From positions 1 to 64,000 of the forward strand of contig CAYNGH010000003.1 of NCBI GenBank assembly GCA_964396845.1: a DNA stretch of 64,000 bases. Reading direction: 5' to 3'. Below the pieces are notes generated by a model. That model searched no databases. It worked only from the letters and a program-made list of their open reading frames with translations, and was not told the origin of the DNA. The stretch is from CAYNGH01 sp964396845 (GTDB lineage: Bacteria > Vulcanimicrobiota > JAJTBE01 > CAYNGH01). The position numbers were made by a program, and so were the translations under genes. Shown piece by piece: positions 16,025-25,490 of this stretch (the first letter of the stretch is position 1; the number at the start of each line of letters is the position of its first letter).

Positions 16025-18091
16025 TTATGTTCCCACCGAGAAAACTTTTCTCTCCTGGTATTCTTTCTGCTTGCCTTTGTTCCATTGACGCACAGGGCGG
16101 TGATACCCCATCACCCGTGACCAAACTTCGCATTCGTCGTTGCAATGGGGGCATTTGTGATATTCTCCCGGCAGGTAACCGTGGGCAGGACAGATGCTGA
16201 AGGTGGGAGTGACGGTAAAATATGGCAGGCGGAAATTGTTGGACACCTTCTTTACAAGGCTCCGGCAGGATTTCCAGTTACTTATTCTTTCCCCCAGGAA
16301 TATATGGAATACTGTCCCCCCGGTGTATAGAGTCTGCAATGCGTTCTGATGCTCCAGGGCGCTGATGGGATCGTCGGTGTAGCTTACGGGAAGCTGAGTT
16401 GAGTTGGTATAATATGGTGAATCTGCAGATCCTGCCTGACGGATGCCGGGGTAACGCTTCTTGTCTTCCCGGGCAAACCGGTATGTGGCCCCTTCTGCGG
16501 GGGTGGCCTCCAGATTGAACAGGTTTCCTGTTTCCTCCTGATAGTCAGCTATCCGATCCCGCATGAATACCAGCACTTCTTTGGCGAATTCCTCCCCGGC
16601 AGGTGAGGCAATATCAGAACCCAGCAGGTTCAGACAAGCTTCATTGCCACCGTTGAGGCCGATGGTGGAGAAATGATTCCGCAGGCTGTAAAGATAACGT
16701 TTGGTGAAGGGGAGGAGTCCCTTTTCATAGTTGTCGGTGATGACTTTCCGCTTGATTTCAAGGGAAGATTTTGCCAGATCCATCAGCCTGCCAAGACCGC
16801 GGAAGAATTCTTCCTTGTCGGTGGAAACATATCCCAGCCGGGCCAGGTTGATGGTGACCACTCCCACAGAACCAGTCATTTCCGAGGAGCCGAACAACCC
16901 TCCGCCCCGGGATCGAAGTTCCCGCAGATCCAATTGAAGGCGACAGCACATACTGCGGACATCGGAAGGGTTCAGGGGGGAATTGATAAAGTTCTGGAAA
17001 TACGGGGTTCCGTACTTGGCGGTCATCTCGAAGAGCTTCCGGGCATTTTCGCTGTCCCAGTCAAAATCAGGAGTTATGTTGTATGTGGGGATGGGGAAGG
17101 TGAAAATCCGTCCCTTGGAATCCCCCTCGGTCATAACCTCGATGAATGCCCTGTTGATGAGATCCATCTCCTCCTGAAGCTCGCCGTAGGTAAAATTCAG
17201 GGTCTGGCCACCGATAACCGGGGTCTTGTCCCGGAGATCCACCGGGCATACCCAGTCAAAAGTCACATTGGTGAAGGGCGTCTGAGTTCCCCATCGGGAA
17301 GGGACATTGAGATTAAAAACAAACTGCTGGATGCACTGCTTGACCCGGGGGTAATCCAGCTCCTCCAGCCGGACAAAGGGTGCCAGAAATGTATCCACCG
17401 ATGAGAATGCCTGAGCCCCTGCCCATTCGTTCTGAAGAGTTCCCAGGAAGTTCACCATCTGAGCCACTGCAGTTTCCAGATGCTTAGGAGGCTTGGATTC
17501 CACTTTGCCGGGGACTCCGTTGAAGCCTTCCTGCAGGAGTTGCCTCAGGCTCCAGCCGGCGCAGTATCCTGAGAACATATCCAGGTCGTGAATGTGCATA
17601 TCGCCGTTGGTGTGGGCTTCCCGTATTTCCTCGGGATACACATAATTAAGCCAGTAATTGGCGATAATCTTCCCCGCGGTATTTAGAATCATCCCCCCCA
17701 GGGAATAATCCTGATTGGCGTTAGCCTTGACCCGCCAGTCACTGCGAGAGAGGTATTCATCAATAGTCTTGCTGACCTCCACGGCAACACTGTTTGCCTG
17801 GCGGACACTGGCCCGCTTTTCCCGGTACACTATATAAGCCCGGGCAGTCTTGTAGTATTCAGCGGAGATAAGGGTCATCTCCACCAGATCCTGTATCTGC
17901 TCTACAGTAATTTCCTTGATAAACCTCCGGGAGTTTATGATGCACTGGCAGACCCTGTCGGTTATATCGCCGGAGGTTCGGCCGTTAAATTCTCTGGTAA
18001 CTGATGCCGCCTTGGTTATGGCTTTTTCTATTCTCTCTTTTTCAAAAGGGATCCGGTCCCCGTTTCTTTTTACTACCATTGGTAAACTCAT
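16025..18091 (-). CDS. nrdD: Anaerobic (class III) ribonucleoside-triphosphate reductase
   Basis: Oxygen-sensitive glycyl-radical enzyme making dNTPs from NTPs. Residues 1-95 form an ATP-cone (VVKRNGDRIPFEKERIEKAI), the allosteric domain. The C-terminus has the structural zinc cysteines (C...CPHCNDEC) followed by SRVMGYHRPV, where G662 is the likely radical site. LNLLGSDIASPAGEEFA and FHIFLGERI are family segments. 688 residues is normal. The ATG has GGGAGGA eight bases upstream. It forms an operon with nrdG; no oxygen-dependent class I genes are in the window. Confidence 0.96.
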   Translation of the reverse strand: MSLPMVVKRNGDRIPFEKERIEKAITKAASVTREFNGRTSGDITDRVCQCIINSRRFIKEITVEQIQDLVEMTLISAEYYKTARAYIVYREKRASVRQANSVAVEVSKTIDEYLSRSDWRVKANANQDYSLGGMILNTAGKIIANYWLNYVYPEEIREAHTNGDMHIHDLDMFSGYCAGWSLRQLLQEGFNGVPGKVESKPPKHLETAVAQMVNFLGTLQNEWAGAQAFSSVDTFLAPFVRLEELDYPRVKQCIQQFVFNLNVPSRWGTQTPFTNVTFDWVCPVDLRDKTPVIGGQTLNFTYGELQEEMDLINRAFIEVMTEGDSKGRIFTFPIPTYNITPDFDWDSENARKLFEMTAKYGTPYFQNFINSPLNPSDVRSMCCRLQLDLRELRSRGGGLFGSSEMTGSVGVVTINLARLGYVSTDKEEFFRGLGRLMDLAKSSLEIKRKVITDNYEKGLLPFTKRYLYSLRNHFSTIGLNGGNEACLNLLGSDIASPAGEEFAKEVLVFMRDRIADYQEETGNLFNLEATPAEGATYRFAREDKKRYPGIRQAGSADSPYYTNSTQLPVSYTDDPISALEHQNALQTLYTGGTVFHIFLGERISNWKSCRSLVKKVSNNFRLPYFTVTPTFSICPAHGYLPGEYHKCPHCNDECEVWSRVMGYHRPVRQWNKGKQKEYQERKVFSVGT

Positions 18092-18790
18092 TGTATCCTC
18101 CCAAACAGATAGTCACTTGTCGATTAAAAACTCTGTCCTTGACAGACCAAAAAGGCATCACTTAACCAGGGCATACAGCAATTAAAGCTGAAAAAACATC
18201 CCGTCTTTGCGTTCTCCCTCGCCTTTGATTACAGCCGGCTCCCGGGGTTTTGAGGTTTCAATCCCTAAAAATCCCTTATTGAATCCGGCAGATGCATTTT
18301 GTAACCAATTTGTTAATTTTAATTCTATATTTTGGCGTGTCGGACTTTCCTGATTGAATAACTATTTGGATAAAACATCTGTCATCACCTTCTTATTTTT
18401 GTATTGAATATAAAAAAATTTTTGTTGAATTAAATTAAAAACCACCCCTGCCTACATGGGTACATACATAGAAATGATGAATAGGGATCATAAACCGATG
18501 AACTTGATGATTCTGCACAGAAAAAGGAATAATAATATTGAAGACCCCGGGGATGTTTCCCGATGATGACAGGGTGTATCCGGAAGTGCGATTATAAAAA
18601 ATATGTGAATTTATATCTATTTTTGTATTTTAATATTAGTTTCGCCAGAAGTATTGATGATGGCTGCAAAATAATTTATTTTGATATTTGCTTTTTATGG
18701 GGATAACTAAACAAACCTTGATATGGCAGGCTTTTTGCTGTCTTTTATTATAAAAATCGAATAAAAACAAAGAAAAACATAATGTTATAA
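18092..18790. other. AT-rich intergenic region without a supported gene
   Basis: About 700 bases between the nrdD start and the terminator of the next gene. It should hold the nrdD promoter; a small hairpin CTGTC-AAG-GACAG lies about 45 bases upstream of nrdD. No open frame with a ribosome binding site, no tRNA and no riboswitch consensus was recognised. Two AT-rich blocks (18300-18440 and 18590-18790) surround a more mixed segment, and an untranslated RNA cannot be excluded. Confidence 0.6.
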
Positions 18791-18820
18791 TAAAAAAACC
18801 CTGTTTTTTTAAAAACAGGG
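18791..18820 (-). terminator. Intrinsic terminator of the MDR dehydrogenase gene
   Basis: CCCTGTTTTT (from 18799) pairs with AAAAACAGGG (to 18820). On the minus strand the stem is followed by TTTTTTTATT. It lies 36 bases after the stop of the dehydrogenase gene. Confidence 0.85.
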
Positions 18821-18855
18821 CAGGAGTTTTCTGATAAGCGACAATACAATTCGCA

Positions 18856-19773
18856 TCAATATTTCACCAGGATTCTCAGGGGACGGCGGGATTCATTTTT
18901 TATCCTGTCAAACAAACCAGGCAATTCATCCGTGGAAACCTCTTCTGTAAACATAGTTTCTAATAATTGTTCATAGCCTTCCACATTGTCAAAAAACCAC
19001 CGGGCATAAACATGACTGTCAGGATCAAAGCTGGTGGAGAAAAGCTGAAGGTCCCGGCGGTAAAACTCTCTGCTGAGAACCAGTTCTTCAGGCACTGTAT
19101 CGGCAATAACAGATATACTCCCCCCGGGAAGCATCCTGGACTGGATCCTCTGGAAGGATTCATTGCTGTTGGAACACTCAAAGGCCACAGGATAAAGGCC
19201 TCCTACATCCACAGACTCTTCCGGGGTGACAGCAAAGCGGGCTCCCAGTCCCCGGGCCAGCTCACGGCGTTCATCCACCGGCTCTATCACATCCACATAT
19301 TCCTTGCCGGAAGCCTTCAGGACAAACAGAGTAAAAAGTCCCCTCATACCTGCTCCGGAAATAAGAACCGGTTTCCTGGGCCTCGGATTGACCTTTCGTA
19401 TGCCTCCCACCACCTGGGAAGATATGCCAGACAAAAGAGCAATGCGATGGCTCACGCCTTCGGGCACCACGATAACCTGATCCTGATCTGTTAGGCCCTC
19501 TTCCCGGTGGCCATAAAAAGCCAGCACCTGATCTCCCGGTTTTATCCTTTTTACATCAGGGCCACAACGGGTCACCCTGCCCAGGACCTCCCAGCCCATG
19601 AAACGGGGATAATCTCCGGGAACCTGCCCGGTGAATATGGGAAGCTGGGATCCCGCATCCACGGCGCTGTATTCAGTTTTAATCAGCACCTGCCCGCCTT
19701 CTGGAGCAGGCAGTTCAATCTCTTCCCAGGACAGCCTGCCCTGGCTTATTAATTGCAAGGCCCTGATTTTCAT
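18856..19773 (-). CDS. Medium-chain dehydrogenase/reductase family protein (zinc-site poor)
   Basis: 305 residues from ATG 19773, chosen because GGGGGGA lies six bases upstream; the open frame extends to 19869. The N-terminal GroES-like part (ALQLISQGRLSWEEIELP, GWEVLGRVTRCGPDVKRIKPGDQVLAF) and a Rossmann segment PVLISGAGMRGLFTLFVLKASG place it with alcohol-dehydrogenase-like MDR proteins. The structural-zinc cysteine quartet is absent and the usual catalytic Cys position reads SAVDAG, so it may be a zinc-independent reductase. Substrate unknown. Stands alone with its own terminator. Confidence 0.75.
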   Translation of the reverse strand: MKIRALQLISQGRLSWEEIELPAPEGGQVLIKTEYSAVDAGSQLPIFTGQVPGDYPRFMGWEVLGRVTRCGPDVKRIKPGDQVLAFYGHREEGLTDQDQVIVVPEGVSHRIALLSGISSQVVGGIRKVNPRPRKPVLISGAGMRGLFTLFVLKASGKEYVDVIEPVDERRELARGLGARFAVTPEESVDVGGLYPVAFECSNSNESFQRIQSRMLPGGSISVIADTVPEELVLSREFYRRDLQLFSTSFDPDSHVYARWFFDNVEGYEQLLETMFTEEVSTDELPGLFDRIKNESRRPLRILVKY

Positions 19774-19965
19774 TTTGATTCCCCCCATCTGAAATGGGAA
19801 ATACCAGTTGGGACGGCAATGATCCAATAGCCCACGGCTTCCGGCCCTGGCGGGCATCGGCCTGGCCATGTCATTTCCTTTCCCTCCAGAAAAATATTAT
19901 CGCTGTGAAACAGTCAGCCTGAATAATCGGAACTGTTTAATCAGACATTAAATTCTCAAGACTCC

Positions 19966-20652
19966 TCAGGTCAGAGGATCGATTCCACCCCGCATAAGAT
20001 TCTTTAGAAACTTCACCTTGTTGAGGCTGTTGATGACCAGCTCAAGGATTTTTCTGGAAATATCCTCAACATCCTGGCTCCCGTCGAGAACTCGGAATCT
20101 GTCGGGTTCTTCCCGGGATATAAAATGGTAACCTTCCCGCACACGGTGGAAAAAGTCCAGGGTTTCCTTTTCGATACGGTCTGCGGGTTTTTCCAGCTCC
20201 TGGATCCGGTTATAAACCCTGGTGAGTCCCTGGGCCGGGTCCAGATCCAGAAAAATAGTCATATTGGGCCGTACATTCCAGGAAGCCCGAGAGCTGGTTT
20301 CCCGCACCAGATTTTCCGGAAGCCCCCTGCCAAAACACTGGTATGCAAGGGTGGCATCAGAAAAACGGTCGCAGATGACAATCTTGCCCTCCTCCAGAGA
20401 GGGGCGGATCAACCGATCCACATGCTGGGCCCTGGCGGCGCATATCAGAAACAGCTCCGTCAGGGGAGTCATATCATCATAGGAAAGATCTGTGAAGATT
20501 GTTTTAATTGCATTGCCTATGCCGGTTCCTCCCGGTTCTGATGTCAGGACGCAGGGATAGCCCTGCCGGGTAAGCTCGTCAAAGAGGACCCTGGCCTGGG
20601 TAGTCTTGCCGGCTCCCTCAAGCCCCTCAAAGGTGATCATATGTCCTTTCAT
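19966..20652 (-). CDS. tmk: Thymidylate kinase
   Basis: Phosphorylates dTMP to dTDP. P-loop FEGLEGAGKTTQ at residues 8-19, the DRFSDATLAYQ segment (DR[YF] motif), EPGGTGIG, and LDLDPAQGLTRV all match. 228 residues from the ATG at 20652, which has GGAGGA five bases upstream; the longer frame to 20679 is unlikely. Immediately downstream of the R3H/AAA gene in the same direction. Confidence 0.95.
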   Translation of the reverse strand: MKGHMITFEGLEGAGKTTQARVLFDELTRQGYPCVLTSEPGGTGIGNAIKTIFTDLSYDDMTPLTELFLICAARAQHVDRLIRPSLEEGKIVICDRFSDATLAYQCFGRGLPENLVRETSSRASWNVRPNMTIFLDLDPAQGLTRVYNRIQELEKPADRIEKETLDFFHRVREGYHFISREEPDRFRVLDGSQDVEDISRKILELVINSLNKVKFLKNLMRGGIDPLT

Positions 20653-20722
20653 TAAAATCCTCCAATTTTTGACTGTCAAGGGGGTTATTCACCGCAGATG
20701 CACTCAATGCCTTCTGAATGCC

Positions 20723-22378
20723 TTAATCCTTGTAAACTCTCACCCGGCGGAAAGGCTCCTGCCCCAGGCTTGAGGATCGCAGGCTGTAGCTGTTGACAAG
20801 CTGGTGCTGAAGCCTCCTCAGATATGAGTTCTGGGGCATTAAATCCACAGAGTTAGAAGAACGGATGACTTCCATTACAGCCTTCTCTGCGTCCTTCAAT
20901 GCGGCGTTTTCCATATTCAGTTTTTCCTGCTGGGATTCGGACAGCTCCCCATAAATTGGCTCGCCGGGGCTGTCCTTCACCTGGAAATGTTCCTTCAGAA
21001 ATTTCTGAATCTGAGTGACAGTATTGCTCCGGATGGCATGAACCGGGGTTCTGCCCGCGGATTCCCGAATCTTTTTCAATCCCTTGTGCTCCTGACTCTT
21101 GATGGTCAGGACCATATCGGCATCCTCAATCCGGCGAACCACTGCCACTTTCAGCCCCAGAGCCTCTACCGCCTTTTCAATTCTGTTCCGACTGACAGCA
21201 TAGGGGAAAATCCTCACAGCACGGCCTCTGCCGGTCACAGGAGCTCTGGGAGGCGGAAGCTGGCTGTAATAATCATCTGCGGGAGAACTGTCGGACTCCC
21301 GGTTGTTGTTCTCCCGACGGGATCCTTTTTTGAAGCCGTTTCCATCGGAATTCCCCGTCAAGGCACGGCTCTGAACAACACGGTATCCTCCCGATTCGTC
21401 GTCCCTCTCCCGAATCTCCGGGGTGGGGCTTCCTCCCCTTAGCAGAATATCAATCACCTGATCAACATCCTCGTGGATGGCCAGACGGTCTTTTTCCTGT
21501 ATCTCAATCACCACATCAAAGGTGGGCGGAGCTTTCCTCTCCAGCACTGTTTTCTGGGTATGTCTGCGCCGGGCCTCTTCATCGGACAGGGTCACCGCCT
21601 GAATGCCTCCCACCAGGTCTGAAAGAGTGGGATTCATAAGAAGATTGGGCAGGGCATTGCCATGAGCCGTGGCAATCAGCTGAACTCCCCGTTCCGCGAT
21701 GGTCCTGGCAGCGTAGGCTTCCTGTTCGGTGCCGATCTCATCCACCACGATGACTTCCGGCATATGGTTCTGGACAGCCTCGATCATGACTTCATGTTGC
21801 AGGTCATGATGGGGTACCTGCATTCGCCGGGCCAGGCCGATCCCCGGATGGGGAATATCCCCGTCACCGGCAATCTCATTAGATGTATCAACAATAACAA
21901 CACGTTTTTTAAAATCGTCCGCCAGAACCCTGGCCATTTCCCGAAGCATTGTGGTTTTGCCTACTCCCGGCCTCCCCAGCAGTAAAATGGAACGATCTGT
22001 ATCCACCAGGTCGCTGATGAGGGAGATGGTGCCGTAAACAGCTCTCCCCACCCGCAGGGTCAACCCGATGACATCATTGGTGCGGTTTTTGATGGCAGAG
22101 ATGCGGTGGAGGGTTCGGGGGATGCCGGCCCGGTTATCAGCGCCGAACTTGCCAACCCTTTCCACCACATGATTAATATCCTCAAGATTGATAAATTCAT
22201 CTCTCAGGTAAGTAAAATGGTCTTCAAAACGGGCTTCAGGCCTCCTGCCCAGGTCCATCACCACCTCAATGAGATCCTGCACACCCCGGAGTTTCTGCAG
22301 CGCTCCGGCCACGTCTTCCGGCAGTATGGTAAGAAGCTCGTCAAGGTTGTCAGTAATACGAATTTCACCTTTTGTCAA
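20723..22378 (-). CDS. R3H-domain AAA ATPase (Ycf45/SpoIIIAA-like)
   Basis: 551 residues. Walker A LLGRPGVGKTT (133-143), Walker B EVIVVDEIG (208-216) and ARTIAERGVQLIATAHG are those of the SpoIIIAA/Ycf45 group of RecA-like ATPases. The C-terminal 55 residues form an R3H single-stranded nucleic-acid-binding domain ending SLGQEPFRRVRV; the middle 320-440 is charged and probably flexible. Cyanobacterial and plastid Ycf45 have the same architecture; the role is not established. The apparent start is TTG, with AGGAGG 13 bases away, so the exact start is uncertain. Immediately upstream of tmk. Confidence 0.87.
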   Translation of the reverse strand: MTKGEIRITDNLDELLTILPEDVAGALQKLRGVQDLIEVVMDLGRRPEARFEDHFTYLRDEFINLEDINHVVERVGKFGADNRAGIPRTLHRISAIKNRTNDVIGLTLRVGRAVYGTISLISDLVDTDRSILLLGRPGVGKTTMLREMARVLADDFKKRVVIVDTSNEIAGDGDIPHPGIGLARRMQVPHHDLQHEVMIEAVQNHMPEVIVVDEIGTEQEAYAARTIAERGVQLIATAHGNALPNLLMNPTLSDLVGGIQAVTLSDEEARRRHTQKTVLERKAPPTFDVVIEIQEKDRLAIHEDVDQVIDILLRGGSPTPEIRERDDESGGYRVVQSRALTGNSDGNGFKKGSRRENNNRESDSSPADDYYSQLPPPRAPVTGRGRAVRIFPYAVSRNRIEKAVEALGLKVAVVRRIEDADMVLTIKSQEHKGLKKIRESAGRTPVHAIRSNTVTQIQKFLKEHFQVKDSPGEPIYGELSESQQEKLNMENAALKDAEKAVMEVIRSSNSVDLMPQNSYLRRLQHQLVNSYSLRSSSLGQEPFRRVRVYKD

Positions 22379-22467
22379 TTATGTATTCAAACCTCCTGAT
22401 CCATTAATTAGAAAAATCTACATTATAATTTATCATTCTCTCCGGTTAACCTTTTGCCGGAGAAAAT

Positions 22468-24003
22468 TTACCTGAATCTTTTCACCACTCGGATAAACTC
22501 AAGGCTCGGGTCTATGGCTCCCTGAATATGAACCCCCGCGTCCATTTCGACGCGGATATAATCAATAATCTCCCGGGTTATCTCATCGCCGGGACGCAGA
22601 ATCGGAATCCCCGGCGGATAAGGGGTTATCATCTCAGAGCAGATCCTTCCCTGGGCTTTTTCCAGGGCAATGGTTTCAAAATCCGCCACATAAGCATCCC
22701 TGGGTGTCATCAATTGACGGGACCAGTCGGGAAGCTCCATGGGCCGGTTCTTTCGTTTGTAAAACAGGCGGATCCGGGACAGAGAGTGATCCTCCCGGGG
22801 CCAGCTGTCGATTTCTCGGAAAGCCTGAATTATCCTGTTCACATCATCCTTGTGGTTGCCGATGGTTATAAGGGCCAAACAGTTAAAGAGATCCGACATC
22901 TCAAACTGTATATTATAACGTTTCCGCAGTATCGCCTCCACCTCATACCCGGTAAGATCCAACTCCCGGGCAGTGACAGTCAGCTTGGTTCCGTCGAACC
23001 CGTGAACTCCCGGCCTGCCCACAAGTTCGTATCCATAAGCGTGGATGCCGGGAATCCGGTTCAACTCCTGCCGGGCATTTTCCGCCAGCTGGAGGGTTCT
23101 GTCCAGTAGCTCCCGTCCGTGAACCGCCATATTCATACGGGCTGCATCCAGAGAAGCCACCAGAAGACATGAAGGACTGGTGGAGAGAAACAGCCGGATT
23201 GCCGACTGAAGCCGTCCCACATCTATCCTGTCCCCTTTGACATGAATCATGGATGCCTGGGCCATACTCCCAGTCAGCTTGTGGGTGCTGTTGACCACCA
23301 GGTCCGCTCCCGCACTCAGAGCCGACTGGGGCAACTGTGGATGAAAAGGGAAATGAGGCCCCCAGGCTTCGTCCACCAGAATCGGCTTGCCATGAGAGTG
23401 GGCGATATCCACCATCTTATGGATATCACAGGCAGCTCCGTAATATGTGGGGGACAGGATAAACACCGCTCTGGTGTCGGGGTGTTCCTTCAGGGTTTTC
23501 TCAAGGGTTTCCGGAGTGACAGTGTGATCCACCTGCATTTCATAGTCATATTCCGGTTCCATATATACAGGACAGGCTCCCGACAGGATCAAAGCGCCCG
23601 TGGCGGAACGGTGAACATTGCGGGGAAGCAGGATTTTTTCTCCCGGGTTGACCGCAGCCATAATCATTGCCAGATTCCCCGAAGAGGAACCATTAATCAA
23701 AAAAAATGTCCGGTCAGCGCCATATGCCTCCGCGGCGAGGCTCTGAGCTTCTTCCACCACCGACATAGGCTGGTGTATGTCGTCAAGACCCATAACCTGG
23801 CTCACATCCGAGGCCAGACCATACTTCTTGACAAAATCACGGAACCGGGGCAGAGCACCCTTTCCCTGCTGATGACCGGGAACATGAAAAGTCGTCACCC
23901 CCGAGTCGATATACTTCTCCAGGGCGTCGAAATATGGGGTTCGGGACTGATCGTGAGCTGATGAAGACGCATCTGTTTCATCAAGATTCAGGGGCATTAT
24001 CAA
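22468..24003 (-). CDS. Orn/Lys/Arg decarboxylase family PLP enzyme (arginine-decarboxylase-like)
   Basis: Fold-type I PLP enzyme of the major-domain decarboxylase group used for polyamine synthesis or acid resistance. TTFHVPGHQQGKG, NGSSSGN, ILVDEAWGPHF and the lysine motif STHKLTGSMAQ are all present; the C-terminal domain has ITPYPPGIPILRPGDEI. About 511 residues, the size of the Bacillus SpeA type without the wing domain. The TTG at 24003 has AGGAGGG seven bases upstream; ATG 23997 follows two codons later, and the open frame goes on to 24093. Single gene; substrate is not readable. Confidence 0.9.
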   Translation of the reverse strand: MIMPLNLDETDASSSAHDQSRTPYFDALEKYIDSGVTTFHVPGHQQGKGALPRFRDFVKKYGLASDVSQVMGLDDIHQPMSVVEEAQSLAAEAYGADRTFFLINGSSSGNLAMIMAAVNPGEKILLPRNVHRSATGALILSGACPVYMEPEYDYEMQVDHTVTPETLEKTLKEHPDTRAVFILSPTYYGAACDIHKMVDIAHSHGKPILVDEAWGPHFPFHPQLPQSALSAGADLVVNSTHKLTGSMAQASMIHVKGDRIDVGRLQSAIRLFLSTSPSCLLVASLDAARMNMAVHGRELLDRTLQLAENARQELNRIPGIHAYGYELVGRPGVHGFDGTKLTVTARELDLTGYEVEAILRKRYNIQFEMSDLFNCLALITIGNHKDDVNRIIQAFREIDSWPREDHSLSRIRLFYKRKNRPMELPDWSRQLMTPRDAYVADFETIALEKAQGRICSEMITPYPPGIPILRPGDEITREIIDYIRVEMDAGVHIQGAIDPSLEFIRVVKRFR

Positions 24004-24131
24004 GGAACATCCCTCCTGTGGACACGCCGGCAAAAGGCAACAGTACTCGTCAACCGGCCTTGGCCGTTGCTTTTTAAAGCAGTGTATATCCATATGAATC
24101 CTTTGTCAAGAAGATAGCAAAAAGAAGGAAC

Positions 24132-24157
24132 AAAAAAGGCCGTCTGCGGGACGGCCC
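24132..24157 (-). terminator. Intrinsic terminator after the NlpC/P60 gene
   Basis: GGCCGTC (24139-24145) pairs with GACGGCC (24151-24157) around five bases. On the minus strand it is followed by TTTTTTG. It lies 20 bases past the stop of the hydrolase gene. Confidence 0.85.
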
Positions 24158-24178
24158 AGAAATATATTGAAGTACAAA

Positions 24179-24817
24179 TTATCCTTTTAAACGCCTGGCA
24201 CCGCAAAATTTCTCGGCATAATAGCCCTGATCCATACGGTCAACAACCACTGGCTTTGCCGCGGTGGGACGATGGACAAATTTTCCGTCGCCAAGATAAA
24301 TCCCCACGTGGGTATAGTCGGTAGGCAGGTAGGTGTATCCAAAATATACAATGTCGCCGGGCTTTAAATCTTTCTTTTCTACTTTTTTACCCTGCTTCTG
24401 AAGCTCCCAGCAGTTGACCTCGTGCTTGAAATCGGGAGGAGCGATGCCGGAGTCCTTCACCATCTGGCTTACAAAGTCGGCGCAACGCTCCCGCTGGCCT
24501 GGCTTGAATTCCTTGCCGTCCATCTTGGCTGCATAATCCGCCAGCCTCTGTCCCGCCTGGGATGCGGTAATCCCGCCGATGCCCAGGGCAGCACTTCCAC
24601 CGGCCCTGGAAAGAAGGGCCTGAAGACTGTCGGGTGTATTCAGGCCGTTGACCCCCATAGCACCAAGGTTGTTCTGGTTTCCCATGGCCATCTTCAGGCT
24701 GGAATTGAACTGCATGTGGTTAACCTGAAGGGCCTGGGGCGAGGATACCTGGTTAATTCTCTGCTTGATGGAATTAATCCGGCTCATTACCCTCTGGATT
24801 GCATGAAACTGGGACAT
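24179..24817 (-). CDS. NlpC/P60-family peptidoglycan endopeptidase
   Basis: Cysteine peptidase that cuts peptidoglycan stems. Catalytic residues are visible: C112 in ERCADFV, H170 in YTHVGIYLGDG and H182 in KFVHRPT, with LKPGDIVYF between. 212 residues. The N-terminus (AIQRVMSRINSIKQRI, residues 6-21) is a short amphipathic helix like that of the M15 peptidase at 13.3 kb. No Sec signal peptide is seen. GGGAGGA precedes the ATG. Flagella-linked murein hydrolases often begin with such a helix, but no flagellar gene is in the window. It has its own terminator. Confidence 0.88.
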   Translation of the reverse strand: MSQFHAIQRVMSRINSIKQRINQVSSPQALQVNHMQFNSSLKMAMGNQNNLGAMGVNGLNTPDSLQALLSRAGGSAALGIGGITASQAGQRLADYAAKMDGKEFKPGQRERCADFVSQMVKDSGIAPPDFKHEVNCWELQKQGKKVEKKDLKPGDIVYFGYTYLPTDYTHVGIYLGDGKFVHRPTAAKPVVVDRMDQGYYAEKFCGARRLKG

Positions 24818-24999
24818 TTAGCTTCCTCCCGACACAAGAATGTAAAAACAGATGGTGGCGACATCTCCACTTCTATTATTACATTTTTAGAGGATAAATG
24901 AAAGGGGGTTTTGTTAAAATCTTGTTACAAAAGTGTAAAAATTTTTGCACAATTGCAGACATGAAGCCGACATCTATTAATTTTTGTTAACAAATCCCA

Positions 25000-25383
25000 T
25001 TAATCCTGTTTTCTAAAATAAAGAGGGCGTTCCTCCACCAGTCTGCTGTCGAGGAAAATCTGCAGATGATAAGTGCCCGGCTCAGTGAAGACCAGCTGGT
25101 TTACATCGGTGGTTACATAGGCGGTTTCAGTTTCTTCTTCCAGGGTAAAATACTGCTCCTGGGACTGAGTAACAATAAGAGAATGGGTGGGGTTTAAAAG
25201 TTTGAGCTGTTGGACATGAAACCCGGTTCCATTGGACCAGGCGCACATGACAGAAAAATGGGGATAAGAGAAGGGATACCGGGATGAAGAAAGCTCGCTG
25301 AAAACCCCGTAACAAACCAGTTTGTTGTCGGGCAGGGGTATCACCGAGTCACAGAATATCACATTTGTCAGGGCCAGTTCCAT
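25000..25383 (-). CDS. Small beta-rich hypothetical protein, DUF6941-like
   Basis: 127 residues. The opening LALTNVIFCDSVIPLPDNKLVCYGVF, then WSNGTGFHVQQLKLLNP, then FTEPGTYHLQIFLDSRLVEERPLYF, follow the strand order of a beta-sandwich family in which a cytosolic protein begins with a short phrase ending in C-D and N-K-L (DUF6941, from memory). Function unknown. AAGGAG lies upstream of the ATG at 25383. It is the last gene before sfsA in the same direction, separated from it by about 100 bases. Confidence 0.5.
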   Translation of the reverse strand: MELALTNVIFCDSVIPLPDNKLVCYGVFSELSSSRYPFSYPHFSVMCAWSNGTGFHVQQLKLLNPTHSLIVTQSQEQYFTLEEETETAYVTTDVNQLVFTEPGTYHLQIFLDSRLVEERPLYFRKQD

Positions 25384-25490
25384 TTCCTTGTTTCTCCTTG
25401 ATACGAACCGCTGTTTTGCAGTCCTTTTCGAGGCCAGACATACAAATCCCTTGCACAGAGAAAGGTGGTTTTGAACCGGGGAACCTCAGC

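Noticed and set aside
18092..18790. Possible cobalamin or other riboswitch before nrdD
   Set aside because: No B12-box or other consensus was found by eye; only a small hairpin is present. A covariance search would decide.
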